Below are positions 1 to 5,982 of a stretch of DNA of 6,589 nt, one piece after another. Every line of letters starts with the position of its first letter. The stretch's first letter is position 1. Source of the stretch: Bacillota bacterium (GTDB lineage: Bacteria; Bacillota_A; Clostridia; Lachnospirales; Bianqueaceae). The DNA lies in contig JAFOIR010000427.1 in the NCBI GenBank assembly GCA_017420625.1, positions 1 to 6,589 on the forward strand, written 5' to 3'. The notes below the pieces were generated by a model. It was not told the DNA's origin, did no database searches, and saw only the letters and a list, made by a program, of their open reading frames with translations. A program made the position numbers and the translations under genes.

Positions 1-335
1 CCGACATTCACGATCTCATGCGGATCAGCCACAATGGTAGTGGTGCCGCAGGGTACGGCCAGGCGGGAGATCTCCTCCGGCGTCACATAGGACGATTCGA
101 TGTGGATATGCGAGTCGATCAGGCCGGGAGCTGCATAGGCTCCGGCCGCATCGATCGTCTCTCTGGCTTCATACTGGGTACCCAGACCTACCACCACTCC
201 GTCAAAAATCGCGATGTCGGTCTTCTGAATGGTTCCGGTATAGACATTCACCAGCCGGCAGTTTTTGATCACCAGATCACAGACGATCCGGCCGGCCGCT
301 GCATCGATCCATCGTTTCAGCTTTGCTTTTTCCAA
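1..335 (-). CDS. ade: Adenine deaminase, N-terminal part (partial at left edge)
   Basis: Adenine deaminase hydrolyses adenine to hypoxanthine and ammonia in cytoplasmic purine salvage. Only the first 111 codons are present; the family is usually close to 600 residues. The fragment shows the N-terminal beta-sandwich part of an amidohydrolase ([15 protein letters not shown], residues 20-34), then the first metal-binding block [13 protein letters not shown] at about 70-82 with the HxH pair H76/H78. The segment [16 protein letters not shown] at 96-111 contains the DPHEI signature that distinguishes the adenine deaminase group from dihydroorotases and other amidohydrolases. The start is a TTG at 335, chosen because a perfect GGAGG lies 7 nt upstream and no in-frame ATG precedes the conserved region. 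It begins 18 bp after the tsaD stop and is probably the distal gene of the operon. The family is clear; the exact substrate of the full protein cannot be tested here. Confidence 0.9.
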   Translation of the reverse strand, partial: MEKAKLKRWIDAAAGRIVCDLVIKNCRLVNVYTGTIQKTDIAIFDGVVVGLGTQYEARETIDAAGAYAAPGLIDSHIHIESSYVTPEEISRLAVPCGTTTIVADPHEIVNV

Positions 336-342
336 CTTGTTA

Positions 343-347
343 CCTCC
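343..347 (-). promoter_or_regulatory. Ribosome binding site that sets the ade TTG start
   Basis: On the minus strand GGAGG lies at 347-343, followed by a 7-nt spacer and TTG at 335-333. It sits in the 18-bp gap after the tsaD stop. Its strength and ideal spacing are the main reason to accept the rare TTG start. Confidence 0.8.
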
Positions 348-353
348 GTCAAA

Positions 354-1376
354 CTAAAGGGTCAGTCCAGGATCTGCATTGAGGTCAAGAGGCGATGACT
401 CGCCCTGATGGTAACTGTAATAAGCGGCGGATGCGATCATTGCCGCATTATCGGTACAAAGGATAAATTCCGGGCAGCAGAACTCGATCTTTCTCTTCCG
501 GCATTCCTCGCGAAGGCCTTCGCGAAGAGGTTTGTTTGCGGAAACGCCGCCGGCAATGGCCACTCGTTTTACCCGATACTTCCTGGCTGCCTGCATGGTC
601 TTGGCAATCAGCACTTCCACGACGGCTGCCTGGAAAGAAGCGGCAATATCTGCCTGATCGACTTCATGTCCCATCATTCTTTCCTGATTCAGATAGTTTA
701 AAACCGCCGATTTCAAGCCGCTGAAGCTGAAGTCAAAGCCTTCCTCCTCGATGCACGGACGGGGGAAGTTCACGGCTTTCGGATCACCTTGTTCGGCTGC
801 CTTCTGCACTTTCGGTCCGCCCGGATAGCCCAGTCCGATCGCTCTGGCCACCTTGTCGAAAGCTTCTCCTGCTGCATCATCCCTGGTTCTTCCGAGGATC
901 TCGTAGTTCTCATAATCTCTGATATAAACCAGGTCTGTGTGACCGCCGGAAACCACCAGGCATAAGAACGGCGGTTCCCAGGAGAGGTCGGTGATATAGT
1001 TGGCCGCAATATGTCCCTTCAGGTGATGGACACCCAGCAGCGGTTTATGGAGGCTGTAGCTGAGAGCTTTAGCCTCAGAGACACCTACCAGCAGAGCACC
1101 GACGAGCCCGGGTCCTTCCGTCACGGCGATCGCATCGATGTCGTCAAAGGTGACTTTCGCATCCGAAAGTGCTTTCAATATGACCTGATCGATCGCTTCG
1201 ATATGCTGTCTGGAAGCGATTTCCGGGACCACACCGCCATAGATCGTATGGGTGGGCACCTGGGAGCTGATAACATTGGATAAGACTTGGCGGCCGTCTC
1301 TTACAACCGCGGCCGCCGTTTCGTCACATGAACTTTCGATTCCCAGAATCAGGGAATATCTGTCTTCATTCTTCAT
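354..1376 (-). CDS. tsaD: tRNA N6-adenosine threonylcarbamoyltransferase TsaD
   Basis: TsaD (formerly YgjD/Gcp) transfers the threonylcarbamoyl group from threonylcarbamoyl-AMP to A37 of tRNAs that read ANN codons. It works in the cytoplasm with TsaB and TsaE, which are not in this window. The product is 340 residues from the ATG at 1376, the usual length. Counting from that ATG, the ASKHA-fold ATP-binding start GIESSCDET is at 12-20 and the metal-binding HLKGH is at 118-122. SGGHT is at 143-147, the glycine-rich GLGYPGGP at 181-188, and CTDNAAMIA with the third metal ligand D309 at 307-315. An in-frame TTG at 1382 would add two residues, but the GAG-type site at 1388-1386 is only 3 nt from it and 9 nt from the ATG, so ATG is preferred. 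The gene overlaps the end of rnz by 11 bp, suggesting coupled translation. All key residues look intact. Confidence 0.96.
   Translation of the reverse strand: MKNEDRYSLILGIESSCDETAAAVVRDGRQVLSNVISSQVPTHTIYGGVVPEIASRQHIEAIDQVILKALSDAKVTFDDIDAIAVTEGPGLVGALLVGVSEAKALSYSLHKPLLGVHHLKGHIAANYITDLSWEPPFLCLVVSGGHTDLVYIRDYENYEILGRTRDDAAGEAFDKVARAIGLGYPGGPKVQKAAEQGDPKAVNFPRPCIEEEGFDFSFSGLKSAVLNYLNQERMMGHEVDQADIAASFQAAVVEVLIAKTMQAARKYRVKRVAIAGGVSANKPLREGLREECRKRKIEFCCPEFILCTDNAAMIASAAYYSYHQGESSPLDLNADPGLTL
508..525. repeat. 18-bp perfect palindrome inside tsaD
   Basis: TCGCGAAGGCCTTCGCGA reads the same on both strands. It lies in the tsaD segment encoding LREGLREE and arises from the repeated Leu-Arg-Glu codons, so a coding origin explains it adequately. 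Confidence 0.7.
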
Positions 1377-2289
1377 ATACAAATTCTCTTGTCAGTCGAT
1401 CTTTGCCGCATCGGGTATTCTCGAATATGGCTGTTGCCTCCGGAAGCGCGGCTTTCGGTGCCGGCATCGCAGGCGAAAAATGGGTGAGCCAGAGTTCCTT
1501 GACACCGGCTTCCTTCGCCATCCGGGCAGCTTCCCGGAAGGACATATGCTTATGCTGAGCAGCTTTTTCTTCTTTATCCGCTTCACCGTACATGCCTTCG
1601 CAAATAAACAGGTCGGAACCTTCCGCCAGACGTACCAGAGAGTCCTTCGGACGCGAATCCGTACAATAGGTGACCTTCAGGCCTTTTCTCTCTTCGGCCA
1701 GGACCATGGAGGGATCATAGACAGTTCCATCCTCTCCGGTCCGGCTTTCTCCTGCCTGCAGATAACGCCAGTACATCAGCGGAACATGATTCGCCTTTGC
1801 CTTTTCCGGATCAAACCGGGGCCGTCTTTTTACTTCGATGCTGTAGCCAACGCACGGAACACCGTGATCAGCACGGCCCGGACGGACAAACAGCGTTCCG
1901 AGTTTAAGTTCTTCCTGCTGATCGATCTGCTCTTTCGTCAGTTCCACATACTGAAGCGGGAACGGAAGTCCCGGTGCGATCAACAGAAGACCTTCCACGA
2001 TACGCTTAAGGCCTTTCGGTCCGATCAGCGTGACGGGTTCGGTCCGGTCACAGTTGCCCATCGTAAGCAGCAAGCCCGGAAGTCCGCTGATATGGTCCCC
2101 GTGATAGTGGGTGAAGCAGATATAATCGATATCCTTGAAACTCCAGCCCTGCTGTCTGAGCGTGATCTGCGTGCCCTCGCCGCAGTCGATCAGGATCTGA
2201 GTTCCGCCATAGCGGACCAGAAGCGCTGTCAGCCATCGGTTCGGAAGCGGCAGCATGCCGCCGGTTCCTAATAAACAAACATCAAACAT
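1366..2289 (-). CDS. rnz: Ribonuclease Z (tRNA 3' endonuclease, metallo-beta-lactamase fold)
   Basis: RNase Z cuts pre-tRNA just after the discriminator base so that CCA can be added; it is a zinc-dependent cytoplasmic enzyme. The 307-residue product matches the short bacterial form (about 300-320). It starts with the first beta-strand LLGTGG (6-11) and has DCGEGTQ at 35-41. The zinc motif THYHGDH is at 60-66, followed by [16 protein letters not shown] (H142) is at 141-149, TDSRP (D211) at 210-214, an HKH pair (H246/H248) at 246-248, and LTHFSP (H270) at 268-273. The arm at about 155-192 has the RNase Z-type layout but lacks the usual Gly-Pro exosite motif, reading HVPLMYW instead. A generic MBL hydrolase is the alternative, but the C-terminal signatures favour RNase Z. 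Only 6 bp separate it from the pheT stop and no good Shine-Dalgarno is seen, so reinitiation after pheT is likely. Confidence 0.88.
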   Translation of the reverse strand: MFDVCLLGTGGMLPLPNRWLTALLVRYGGTQILIDCGEGTQITLRQQGWSFKDIDYICFTHYHGDHISGLPGLLLTMGNCDRTEPVTLIGPKGLKRIVEGLLLIAPGLPFPLQYVELTKEQIDQQEELKLGTLFVRPGRADHGVPCVGYSIEVKRRPRFDPEKAKANHVPLMYWRYLQAGESRTGEDGTVYDPSMVLAEERKGLKVTYCTDSRPKDSLVRLAEGSDLFICEGMYGEADKEEKAAQHKHMSFREAARMAKEAGVKELWLTHFSPAMPAPKAALPEATAIFENTRCGKDRLTREFVYEE

Positions 2290-2295
2290 GATCGC

Positions 2296-4680
2296 TTAGG
2301 CATCAATTACGACTGCGCCGATTTCCTTCATGGCTTCACGGTAGGCAGCAACATATGCGAGCACTTCATTCATTTCCAGCGTCCGGTCATTGGAGGTGAA
2401 GGTGAAGCGAATGGTCACGCTCTTCTTGCCGGTCAGCGCCTGATCCACATAGATGCCGACCAGATCCGTCGATGCCAGATGCTCATTTTGGATCGATCCG
2501 ATCACGCACTCAAATTCGCTGTAAGCTGTTTCCGCATCGACAATGAAAGTCACGTCGGAAGTAATGGACGGGAAGCGGCTGGGCTCTCTGAACTGCGGCA
2601 GCACTTTGACCAGAGGATAGATCTGATCCATGTTCAGCTCTACCGCAACGGCTGCAGCCTTTTTCTCGATCTTCGATGCTACGGTGGGATGAACCACTGC
2701 GATCAGACCAACAGGTGCACCTGCCAGAGATACGACGAAGCTGTTGTAGGGATGAGCCCATTCTTTCACTTCTGCTGCTTCTGCCGGGCGATAGGTGAAT
2801 TTTACGCCCTTGATCTCCTGTGCGATGGATTCACAGATCGCCTTGGCTTTTGCGACCATGGATCCTTCATCCGCCTTGCGTCCGTACAGGACAGCGCCGA
2901 GGTGCTTTTCTTCCTTCGCCAGATTGTCCTCGCCAATGGCAGGGACAACGGAACCGATCTCAAAAATGCTGTAGGAAGAACTATAGCCTTTGTTCTTCAG
3001 CGCGACGCACAGAAGCGCCGGAACCAGTTCTTCACGAATCGTATCAATATCAGGAGAAACGGAGTTCACCAGATGGAGTTTGCCTTCGTTGGAAAGTCCA
3101 AGTTCACCGAGGCGTTTGCCGTCATTCCATACATAGGTATGAACTTCATGGGCTCCATAGGTGAAGGCCAGAAGATTCTTGACTTCACTGTGCAGACGAT
3201 GCTCCGGTGTGGGCTTCATAGGATAAAGCGCCATTTTGGATGTCTTGATCTCGAAATTGTCATAACCGTAGATACGGGTGATCTCTTCGATGATGTCTGC
3301 CTTGATGGTAACGTCCTTGGTCGCACGCCAGCTGGGTACGGTAACGATAAAGTCCTTGCCGTCCCGCTTAAGGGCAAAGCCAAGATGAGTCAGCGTCCTG
3401 GCGATCCTCTCTTCGCTGATGTCGATGCCGGTCAGACGGTCAACATAAGCTTTGTCGAAGACGATGGTACGAACCGGGTAATGCCAGGGATAATTGTCGG
3501 TGAGACGGCTGGTCACTTCCACGGAAGGATCGATGTCCATCAGAAGCTTTAAGTAACGGGCGATCGCAGTGGTCGTCATTTCCGGATCGAGAGTCTTTTC
3601 GTAACGCATGGAAGCATCGGTACGAAGGCCGATCGCCTGCGCGGTCTTACGAACGCTGACTGCGTTGAAGTTTGCGCTCTCCAGCAGGAAGCTGTCGGTA
3701 TCTTCCACGATCTCGGAAGCAAGGCCGCCCATAATGCCGGCAACCGCCACGGGTTCACCGTGGGATTTGATCATCAGCATCTCCGGCTGAATGGTTCTTT
3801 CTTTGCCGTCCAGAGTCTGGAAGACCTGAGTCCCTTCAAGATGTCCGACTTCGATCGCATCGACGCGTTTATAGTCAAAAGCGTGCATGGGCTGACCCAT
3901 TTCCAGCATGAGGTAGTTGGTCAGGTCTGCTAGCAGATTGATGCCGCGCATGCCGCAGCGGAACAGACGGATCTGCATATTGACGGGTGACTGGTTTTTG
4001 GTCACGTGAGAGAAGGTCATGCCGGAATAGCGGTAGCAAAGCTCCGGATCTTCGATGCTGATCGGAACTTCCGGAAGTGAAGCGAACGCGGAAAGATCCT
4101 GCACCGGATAGGGCTGAAGTTCCCGTCCGGACAGCGCAGCGATCTCGCGGGCAATTCCGTAATGTCCCCAAAGGTCGGGACGATTGGTCAGGGATTTGTT
4201 GTCTACTTCAAATACGGTATCTTCGATCTCGTAGATCTCTTTGATATCTTTGCCAAGAGGCAGATCTTCCGGCAGTTCCCACAGTCCCGAGTGATCATCG
4301 GAAACACCCAGTTCTTTCTGGGAGCAGCACATACCCTGGCTTTCATAGCCAGCCAGCTTGCGGTCTTCGATCTTCATGCCGCCGACCTGTCCGCCGAGCT
4401 TGGCAACCGGGACCTTCATTCCGACTTTTACGTTCGGTGCGCCGCACATGATCTGCCAGACCTTATCGCCGGTATCGACTGTCAGTTTGTGAAGTTTCTT
4501 GGATTCGGGGATCTCATCGACCGTCAGGATCTGACCGACGACGACTCCGAAAGTATCTTTTCCGATATGTTCAATTCCTTCGACTTCCGCCGTTCCCAGT
4601 GTAAACTGATGGACCAGGTTGTCCAGATCAATACCGTCCAGGTTGACGAAGTCGCGGATCCAATTCATTGATAAAAACAT
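2296..4680 (-). CDS. pheT: Phenylalanyl-tRNA synthetase beta subunit
   Basis: PheT pairs with PheS in an alpha2-beta2 cytoplasmic enzyme that charges tRNA-Phe; the beta subunit binds the tRNA and edits mischarged Tyr-tRNA. At 794 residues it is full length. In order it shows the N-terminal helix region (SMNWIRDFVNLDGID) and an EMAP/OB-type tRNA-binding domain at about 42-150 (VDEIPESKKLHKL, CGAPNVKVGMKVPVAKLGG). The B3/B4 editing domain follows at about 210-385 (PMHAFDY 264-270, VAGIMGG 313-319, ESANFNAVSVRKTA 334-347). The B5 domain is at about 405-475, ending EEITRIYGYDNF. A catalytic-like core without active-site motifs spans 480-690, and the C-terminal ferredoxin-fold anticodon-binding domain is at about 697-794 (REPSRFPSITSDVTF). 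The ATG at 4680 has GGGAGG 9 nt upstream and gives the usual N-terminus. It lies 39 bp after pheS. Nothing appears broken. Confidence 0.98.
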   Translation of the reverse strand: MFLSMNWIRDFVNLDGIDLDNLVHQFTLGTAEVEGIEHIGKDTFGVVVGQILTVDEIPESKKLHKLTVDTGDKVWQIMCGAPNVKVGMKVPVAKLGGQVGGMKIEDRKLAGYESQGMCCSQKELGVSDDHSGLWELPEDLPLGKDIKEIYEIEDTVFEVDNKSLTNRPDLWGHYGIAREIAALSGRELQPYPVQDLSAFASLPEVPISIEDPELCYRYSGMTFSHVTKNQSPVNMQIRLFRCGMRGINLLADLTNYLMLEMGQPMHAFDYKRVDAIEVGHLEGTQVFQTLDGKERTIQPEMLMIKSHGEPVAVAGIMGGLASEIVEDTDSFLLESANFNAVSVRKTAQAIGLRTDASMRYEKTLDPEMTTTAIARYLKLLMDIDPSVEVTSRLTDNYPWHYPVRTIVFDKAYVDRLTGIDISEERIARTLTHLGFALKRDGKDFIVTVPSWRATKDVTIKADIIEEITRIYGYDNFEIKTSKMALYPMKPTPEHRLHSEVKNLLAFTYGAHEVHTYVWNDGKRLGELGLSNEGKLHLVNSVSPDIDTIREELVPALLCVALKNKGYSSSYSIFEIGSVVPAIGEDNLAKEEKHLGAVLYGRKADEGSMVAKAKAICESIAQEIKGVKFTYRPAEAAEVKEWAHPYNSFVVSLAGAPVGLIAVVHPTVASKIEKKAAAVAVELNMDQIYPLVKVLPQFREPSRFPSITSDVTFIVDAETAYSEFECVIGSIQNEHLASTDLVGIYVDQALTGKKSVTIRFTFTSNDRTLEMNEVLAYVAAYREAMKEIGAVVIDA

Positions 4681-4689
4681 CTGTTAAGT

Positions 4690-4695
4690 CCTCCC
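4690..4695 (-). promoter_or_regulatory. Ribosome binding site of pheT
   Basis: GGGAGG at 4695-4690 on the minus strand, 9 nt before the ATG at 4680. It supports that ATG over the internal Met codon at 4668 (residue 5), which would be too far away. Confidence 0.75.
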
Positions 4696-4719
4696 AAAGT
4701 CTATTGCGCGTCCGGCTGA

Positions 4720-5748
4720 TCAGAGTGTCCGGAACTGATCCAGGGCTTTTAAGTTGCCGCTGTTCAGATAACGGATATCGCTGATACCGAATTTCATCAT
4801 GGCAAGGCGTGTAAGGCCAAGGCCAAAGGCGAAACCGGTATACTTTTCAGGATCAATGCCGCCCATTTCCAGTACGTTCGGATGGATCATGCCGCAGGGG
4901 CACAGTTCGATCCAGCCGCCGTGCTTACAGGTCGCGCAGCCTTCTCCTCCGCAGAACGGACACTGGATATCCAGTTCGAAGCCCGGTTCAACGAAGGGGA
5001 AGAATCCCGGACGAAGCCGAACGTTGATGTCCTTCTGGAACACTTCGGAGAGCATAGTCTTCATGAAATAGATCAGGTTGGAGATCGAAATATCCGTATC
5101 GACCATCATGCCTTCCATCTGGAAGAAAGTAGTCTCGTGGCTTGCGTCGACAGCCTCATTGCGGAAGCATCTTCCGGGGAAGATCGCCTTGCAGGGAGCG
5201 CCGTATTTGCGCAGGATAAAGTTCTGTGCAGCGGAGGTCTGCGTTTTCAGAAGTTCGCCGTTGTCCAGATAATAGGTATCCTGCATGTCGCGGGCGGGAT
5301 GATGCTTCGGGACGTTGACGGCTTCGAAGTTGTCATATTCGGTGACGACTTCTGCAAAATCCTCTACGGCAAATCCCATGCTGGAGAAGATCTCCTCGAG
5401 TTCACGCTGGACGATGGTGATCGGATGAAGCGTGCCGAGGGGGCTCTCACAGGGCAGGGAAATATCATAACGGACATCTCTCTTCAGCTTTTCCGCTTCA
5501 ATCTTTGCCTGCAGTTTTTTGCCTTCCTCTGCCAGTTCACGGGTCACTTCGGTCTTGAACTCGTTCATATATTTACCCATCTCGCGGCGTTCATCTTCAT
5601 TCATGTCGCGCATGGATTTCATCACATCGGTAATAAAGCCCTTCTTGCCCAGGAACGCGATTCTCAGTTTTTCCAGTCCTTCGGCGTCCTGTACGGCCGC
5701 CATCTGTTCCTGAAACCTGGCTTTCAGCTCTTCGACTTTACTGTTCAT
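4720..5748 (-). CDS. pheS: Phenylalanyl-tRNA synthetase alpha subunit
   Basis: PheS is the catalytic subunit that activates phenylalanine with ATP and transfers it to tRNA-Phe, acting with PheT. The 342-residue length is normal. The N-terminal coiled-coil region (about 1-90, rich in Glu/Lys) contacts tRNA. The class II synthetase core follows: motif 1 around LHPITIVQRELEEIF (107-121), HPARDMQDTYY (150-160), motif 2 GRCFRNEAVDASHETTFFQMEG split over 192-213, and motif 3 GFAFGLGLTRLAMM (305-318) with its conserved Arg at 314. Between the FPFVEP segment and CGMIHPNVL lies a cysteine cluster C263-x2-C266-x4-C271-x2-C274, probably metal-binding. The start is the ATG at 5748 with AGAGAGG 9 nt upstream; an in-frame TTG at 5820 would add 24 unconserved residues that fall on leader hairpins, so it was rejected. 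It is the first gene of the minus-strand operon. Confidence 0.98.
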   Translation of the reverse strand: MNSKVEELKARFQEQMAAVQDAEGLEKLRIAFLGKKGFITDVMKSMRDMNEDERREMGKYMNEFKTEVTRELAEEGKKLQAKIEAEKLKRDVRYDISLPCESPLGTLHPITIVQRELEEIFSSMGFAVEDFAEVVTEYDNFEAVNVPKHHPARDMQDTYYLDNGELLKTQTSAAQNFILRKYGAPCKAIFPGRCFRNEAVDASHETTFFQMEGMMVDTDISISNLIYFMKTMLSEVFQKDINVRLRPGFFPFVEPGFELDIQCPFCGGEGCATCKHGGWIELCPCGMIHPNVLEMGGIDPEKYTGFAFGLGLTRLAMMKFGISDIRYLNSGNLKALDQFRTL

Positions 5749-5757
5749 AAATTTCGT

Positions 5758-5764
5758 CCTCTCT
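5758..5764 (-). promoter_or_regulatory. Ribosome binding site of pheS
   Basis: AGAGAGG at 5764-5758 on the minus strand lies 9 nt before the ATG at 5748. It fixes the pheS start. A preceding CCCT at 5768-5765 could pair weakly with it. Confidence 0.75.
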
Positions 5765-5777
5765 AGGGATGTTTTGG

Positions 5778-5806
5778 AAAACCGCCCGGATATTTGCCGG
5801 CGGTTT
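5778..5806 (-). terminator. Leader hairpin 2, possible attenuator before pheS
   Basis: On the minus strand AAACCGCC (5806-5799) pairs with GGCGGTTT (5786-5779) in an 8-bp stem. It is extended by a GG/CC pair across one bulged G, with a 7-nt loop. A short T4 ends the hairpin (5781-5778) and is followed by CC, so the U-tract is too short for a strong intrinsic terminator. It may be a weak attenuator or only a structural element near the pheS ribosome binding site. Confidence 0.35.
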
Positions 5807-5808
5807 CT

Positions 5809-5830
5809 GCAGGGGATCAAAAGCCCCTGC
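5809..5830 (-). promoter_or_regulatory. Leader hairpin 1 upstream of pheS
   Basis: On the minus strand GCAGGGG (5830-5824), an 8-nt loop CTTTTGAT and CCCCTGC (5815-5809) form a perfect 7-bp GC-rich stem. It begins about 8 nt from the predicted 5' end of the transcript, so it may also protect the mRNA end. No U-run follows, so it is not a terminator. Confidence 0.6.
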
Positions 5831-5843
5831 TGGCCAATAGGTT

Positions 5844-5872
5844 ATTATACCAAACAGACATTGGAAAATCAA
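5844..5872 (-). promoter_or_regulatory. Sigma-A type promoter of the pheS-pheT-rnz-tsaD-ade operon
   Basis: On the minus strand a -35 box TTGATT (5872-5867) and a perfect -10 box TATAAT (5849-5844) are separated by exactly 17 bp. The predicted start is about 5838, giving a leader of about 90 nt to the pheS ATG. No other comparably good promoter is seen before pheS. Confidence 0.8.
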
Positions 5873-5876
5873 GGTT

Positions 5877-5892
5877 TTTCACGGCTTTCACG
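5877..5892. repeat. Short direct repeat TTTCACG x2 between the divergent promoters
   Basis: TTTCACG occurs at 5877-5883 and again at 5886-5892, a 9-bp period close to one helical turn. It lies directly upstream of the -35 box of the pheS promoter and about 26 bp upstream of the plus-strand -35 box. It could be a regulator site; it could also be chance in AT-rich DNA. Confidence 0.3.
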
Positions 5893-5917
5893 CTGTTTAA
5901 AAAAATGAATCTTTCAA

Positions 5918-5946
5918 TTTACCATTTGTCATTTTCATAATATAAT
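5918..5946 (+). promoter_or_regulatory. Sigma-A type promoter of the divergent isomerase-like gene
   Basis: A -35 box TTTACC (5918-5923) and a perfect -10 box TATAAT (5941-5946) are spaced by 17 bp. The predicted start is near 5953, leaving an untranslated leader of about 30 nt before the ATG at 5983. Confidence 0.7.
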
Positions 5947-5969
5947 ATAAGTTGAATACTAAATGAAAC

Positions 5970-5973
5970 GAGG
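5970..5973 (+). promoter_or_regulatory. Ribosome binding site of the isomerase-like gene
   Basis: GAGG at 5970-5973, 9 nt before the ATG at 5983. A second in-frame ATG at 5995 (residue 5) is further away and less likely to be used. Confidence 0.65.
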
Positions 5974-5982
5974 TCTGTCATC

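Larger units (their letters stand above)
5749..5838 (-). promoter_or_regulatory. Structured 5' leader of the pheS operon (not a canonical T-box)
   Basis: This is the predicted untranslated leader of about 90 nt between the inferred transcription start (about 5838) and the pheS ATG. It holds two consecutive hairpins (5809-5830 and 5779-5806) and then the ribosome binding site. Firmicutes pheST leaders often carry a T-box riboswitch responding to uncharged tRNA-Phe, but the conserved T-box core (AGGGTGG followed by an ACCGCG-type end) is absent and the leader is too short for stem I. I see no short reading frame with repeated Phe codons, as in enterobacterial pheM attenuation. That the leader is regulatory is an inference from the hairpins alone. 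Confidence 0.5.

Noticed and set aside
508..525. Palindrome in tsaD as an operator or recombination site
   Set aside because: It lies deep within an intact coding region and is explained by two similar Leu-Arg-Glu codon runs.
1252..2271. 339-codon plus-strand open frame opposite rnz and the start of tsaD
   Set aside because: It lies antisense to two genes with clear conserved motifs, has no recognisable domain and no convincing ribosome binding site. Such long antisense frames are common in GC-rich coding DNA.
2479..3552. 357-codon plus-strand open frame opposite pheT
   Set aside because: Antisense shadow of pheT, with low-complexity His/Asp/Arg-rich composition and no family resemblance.
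4882..5766. 294-codon plus-strand open frame opposite pheS
   Set aside because: Antisense shadow of pheS with no domain; it also runs into the pheS ribosome binding site region.
5749..5820. In-frame TTG at 5820 extending PheS by 24 residues
   Set aside because: The added residues would be encoded by the leader hairpins, are not part of the family N-terminus and lack a ribosome binding site, while the ATG at 5748 has a good one.
5749..5838. Leader peptide with phenylalanine codons controlling attenuation
   Set aside because: No short frame with a start, a ribosome binding site and clustered TTT/TTC codons was seen in the leader.
5749..5982. T-box riboswitch upstream of pheS
   Set aside because: I looked for the T-box core and the stem I motifs on the minus strand and found neither; the leader is also too short.
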